A stretch of 5,520 bases of DNA from Candidatus Dormiibacterota bacterium (GTDB lineage Bacteria; Chloroflexota; Dormibacteria; Aeolococcales; Aeolococcaceae), in contig PLAX01000086.1 in assembly GCA_003135255.1 (NCBI GenBank), forward strand, positions 3,233-8,752, written 5' to 3'. The notes beneath the pieces are model-generated. The model had not been told where the DNA came from. It was given only the letters and a program-made list of their open reading frames with translations, and searched no databases. Numbering within the stretch: position 1 is the first letter of the stretch; each line of letters begins with the position of its first letter. Of this stretch, positions 5,481 to 5,520 are shown in pieces. The position numbers and the translations under genes are program-made.

Positions 5481-5520
5481 CGGCCCGCCTCCTCCACGAC
5501 CCCGCCGCCGACGACCTCGT
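5477..5520 (-). CDS. C-terminal end of an upstream operon gene (partial)
   Basis: A frame open from the window edge ends in TGA at 5479-5477, sharing bases with the GTG start of the 126-residue gene (GTGA). The visible tail reads EVVGGGVVEEAGR. It is too short to assign. Support comes from the overlap style, which is the same as at most other junctions in the operon; with only 13 codons visible, an open frame by chance cannot be excluded. Confidence 0.5.
   Translation of the reverse strand, partial: EVVGGGVVEEAGR
5488..5495 (-). promoter_or_regulatory. Shine-Dalgarno GGAGGAGG deciding a GTG start
   Basis: GGAGGAGG on the minus strand lies 7 nt before the GTG at 5480, inside the 3' end of the previous reading frame. 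It is one of the two strongest ribosome-binding sites in the window and is the reason for choosing this non-ATG start. Confidence 0.75.

Noticed and set aside
1..5520. tRNA, rRNA, CRISPR, insertion sequence or attachment site
   Set aside because: No cloverleaf-like sequence, regularly spaced direct repeats, transposase frame or terminal inverted repeats were found. The window is almost completely coding.

Overview
The window is roughly two-thirds G+C by eye and carries one tightly packed operon, transcribed entirely from the minus strand (read from high to low coordinates). There is no rRNA, tRNA, transposase, CRISPR array or other taxonomic marker. Base composition and GC-biased third codon positions fit a high-GC lineage such as Actinomycetota, Chloroflexota or Ca. 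Dormibacterota, but the sequence does not decide among them.

Layout in transcription order: the last residues of an unidentified upstream gene (5520-5477); a 126-residue three-helix membrane protein of unknown family (5480-5100), started by GTG with a strong Shine-Dalgarno; a 106-nt gap with a G7/C6 hairpin; then a complex I membrane-arm module in the canonical order, NuoJ-like (4993-4397), NuoK-like (4400-4074), NuoL-like (4074-1993), NuoM-like (1996-446) and the first 148 residues of a NuoN-like protein (446-1, running off the window). Every junction except the 106-nt gap is a 1- or 4-nt stop/start overlap (GTGA, ATGA, TGATG), so the genes are probably translationally coupled and made in fixed ratio.

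The main point is not that this is a nuo cluster but what its proteins lack. Aligned by eye to remembered E. coli subunits, the fold landmarks of the antiporter-like subunits are easy to follow (the VPLHG and QxPxxAWL segments, the D-I/L-x-R motif, the ERTRR and GGL loops, the GDFFIFTGSF segment). Almost every ionisable residue regarded as part of the proton path is replaced by a non-ionisable or otherwise unlike one: both intramembrane Glu of NuoK, the TM5 Glu of L, M and N, the TM7 and TM8 Lys, the TM12 Lys of NuoL, and the Y-x-G motif of NuoJ TM3. The reading frames are long, intact and coupled, which argues against decay. I infer a paralogous, probably non-pumping or differently coupled complex-I-like membrane arm, with a small novel membrane protein just upstream. 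Whether peripheral (redox or hydrogenase) subunits lie upstream, and whether a canonical nuo operon exists elsewhere in the genome, cannot be seen here.
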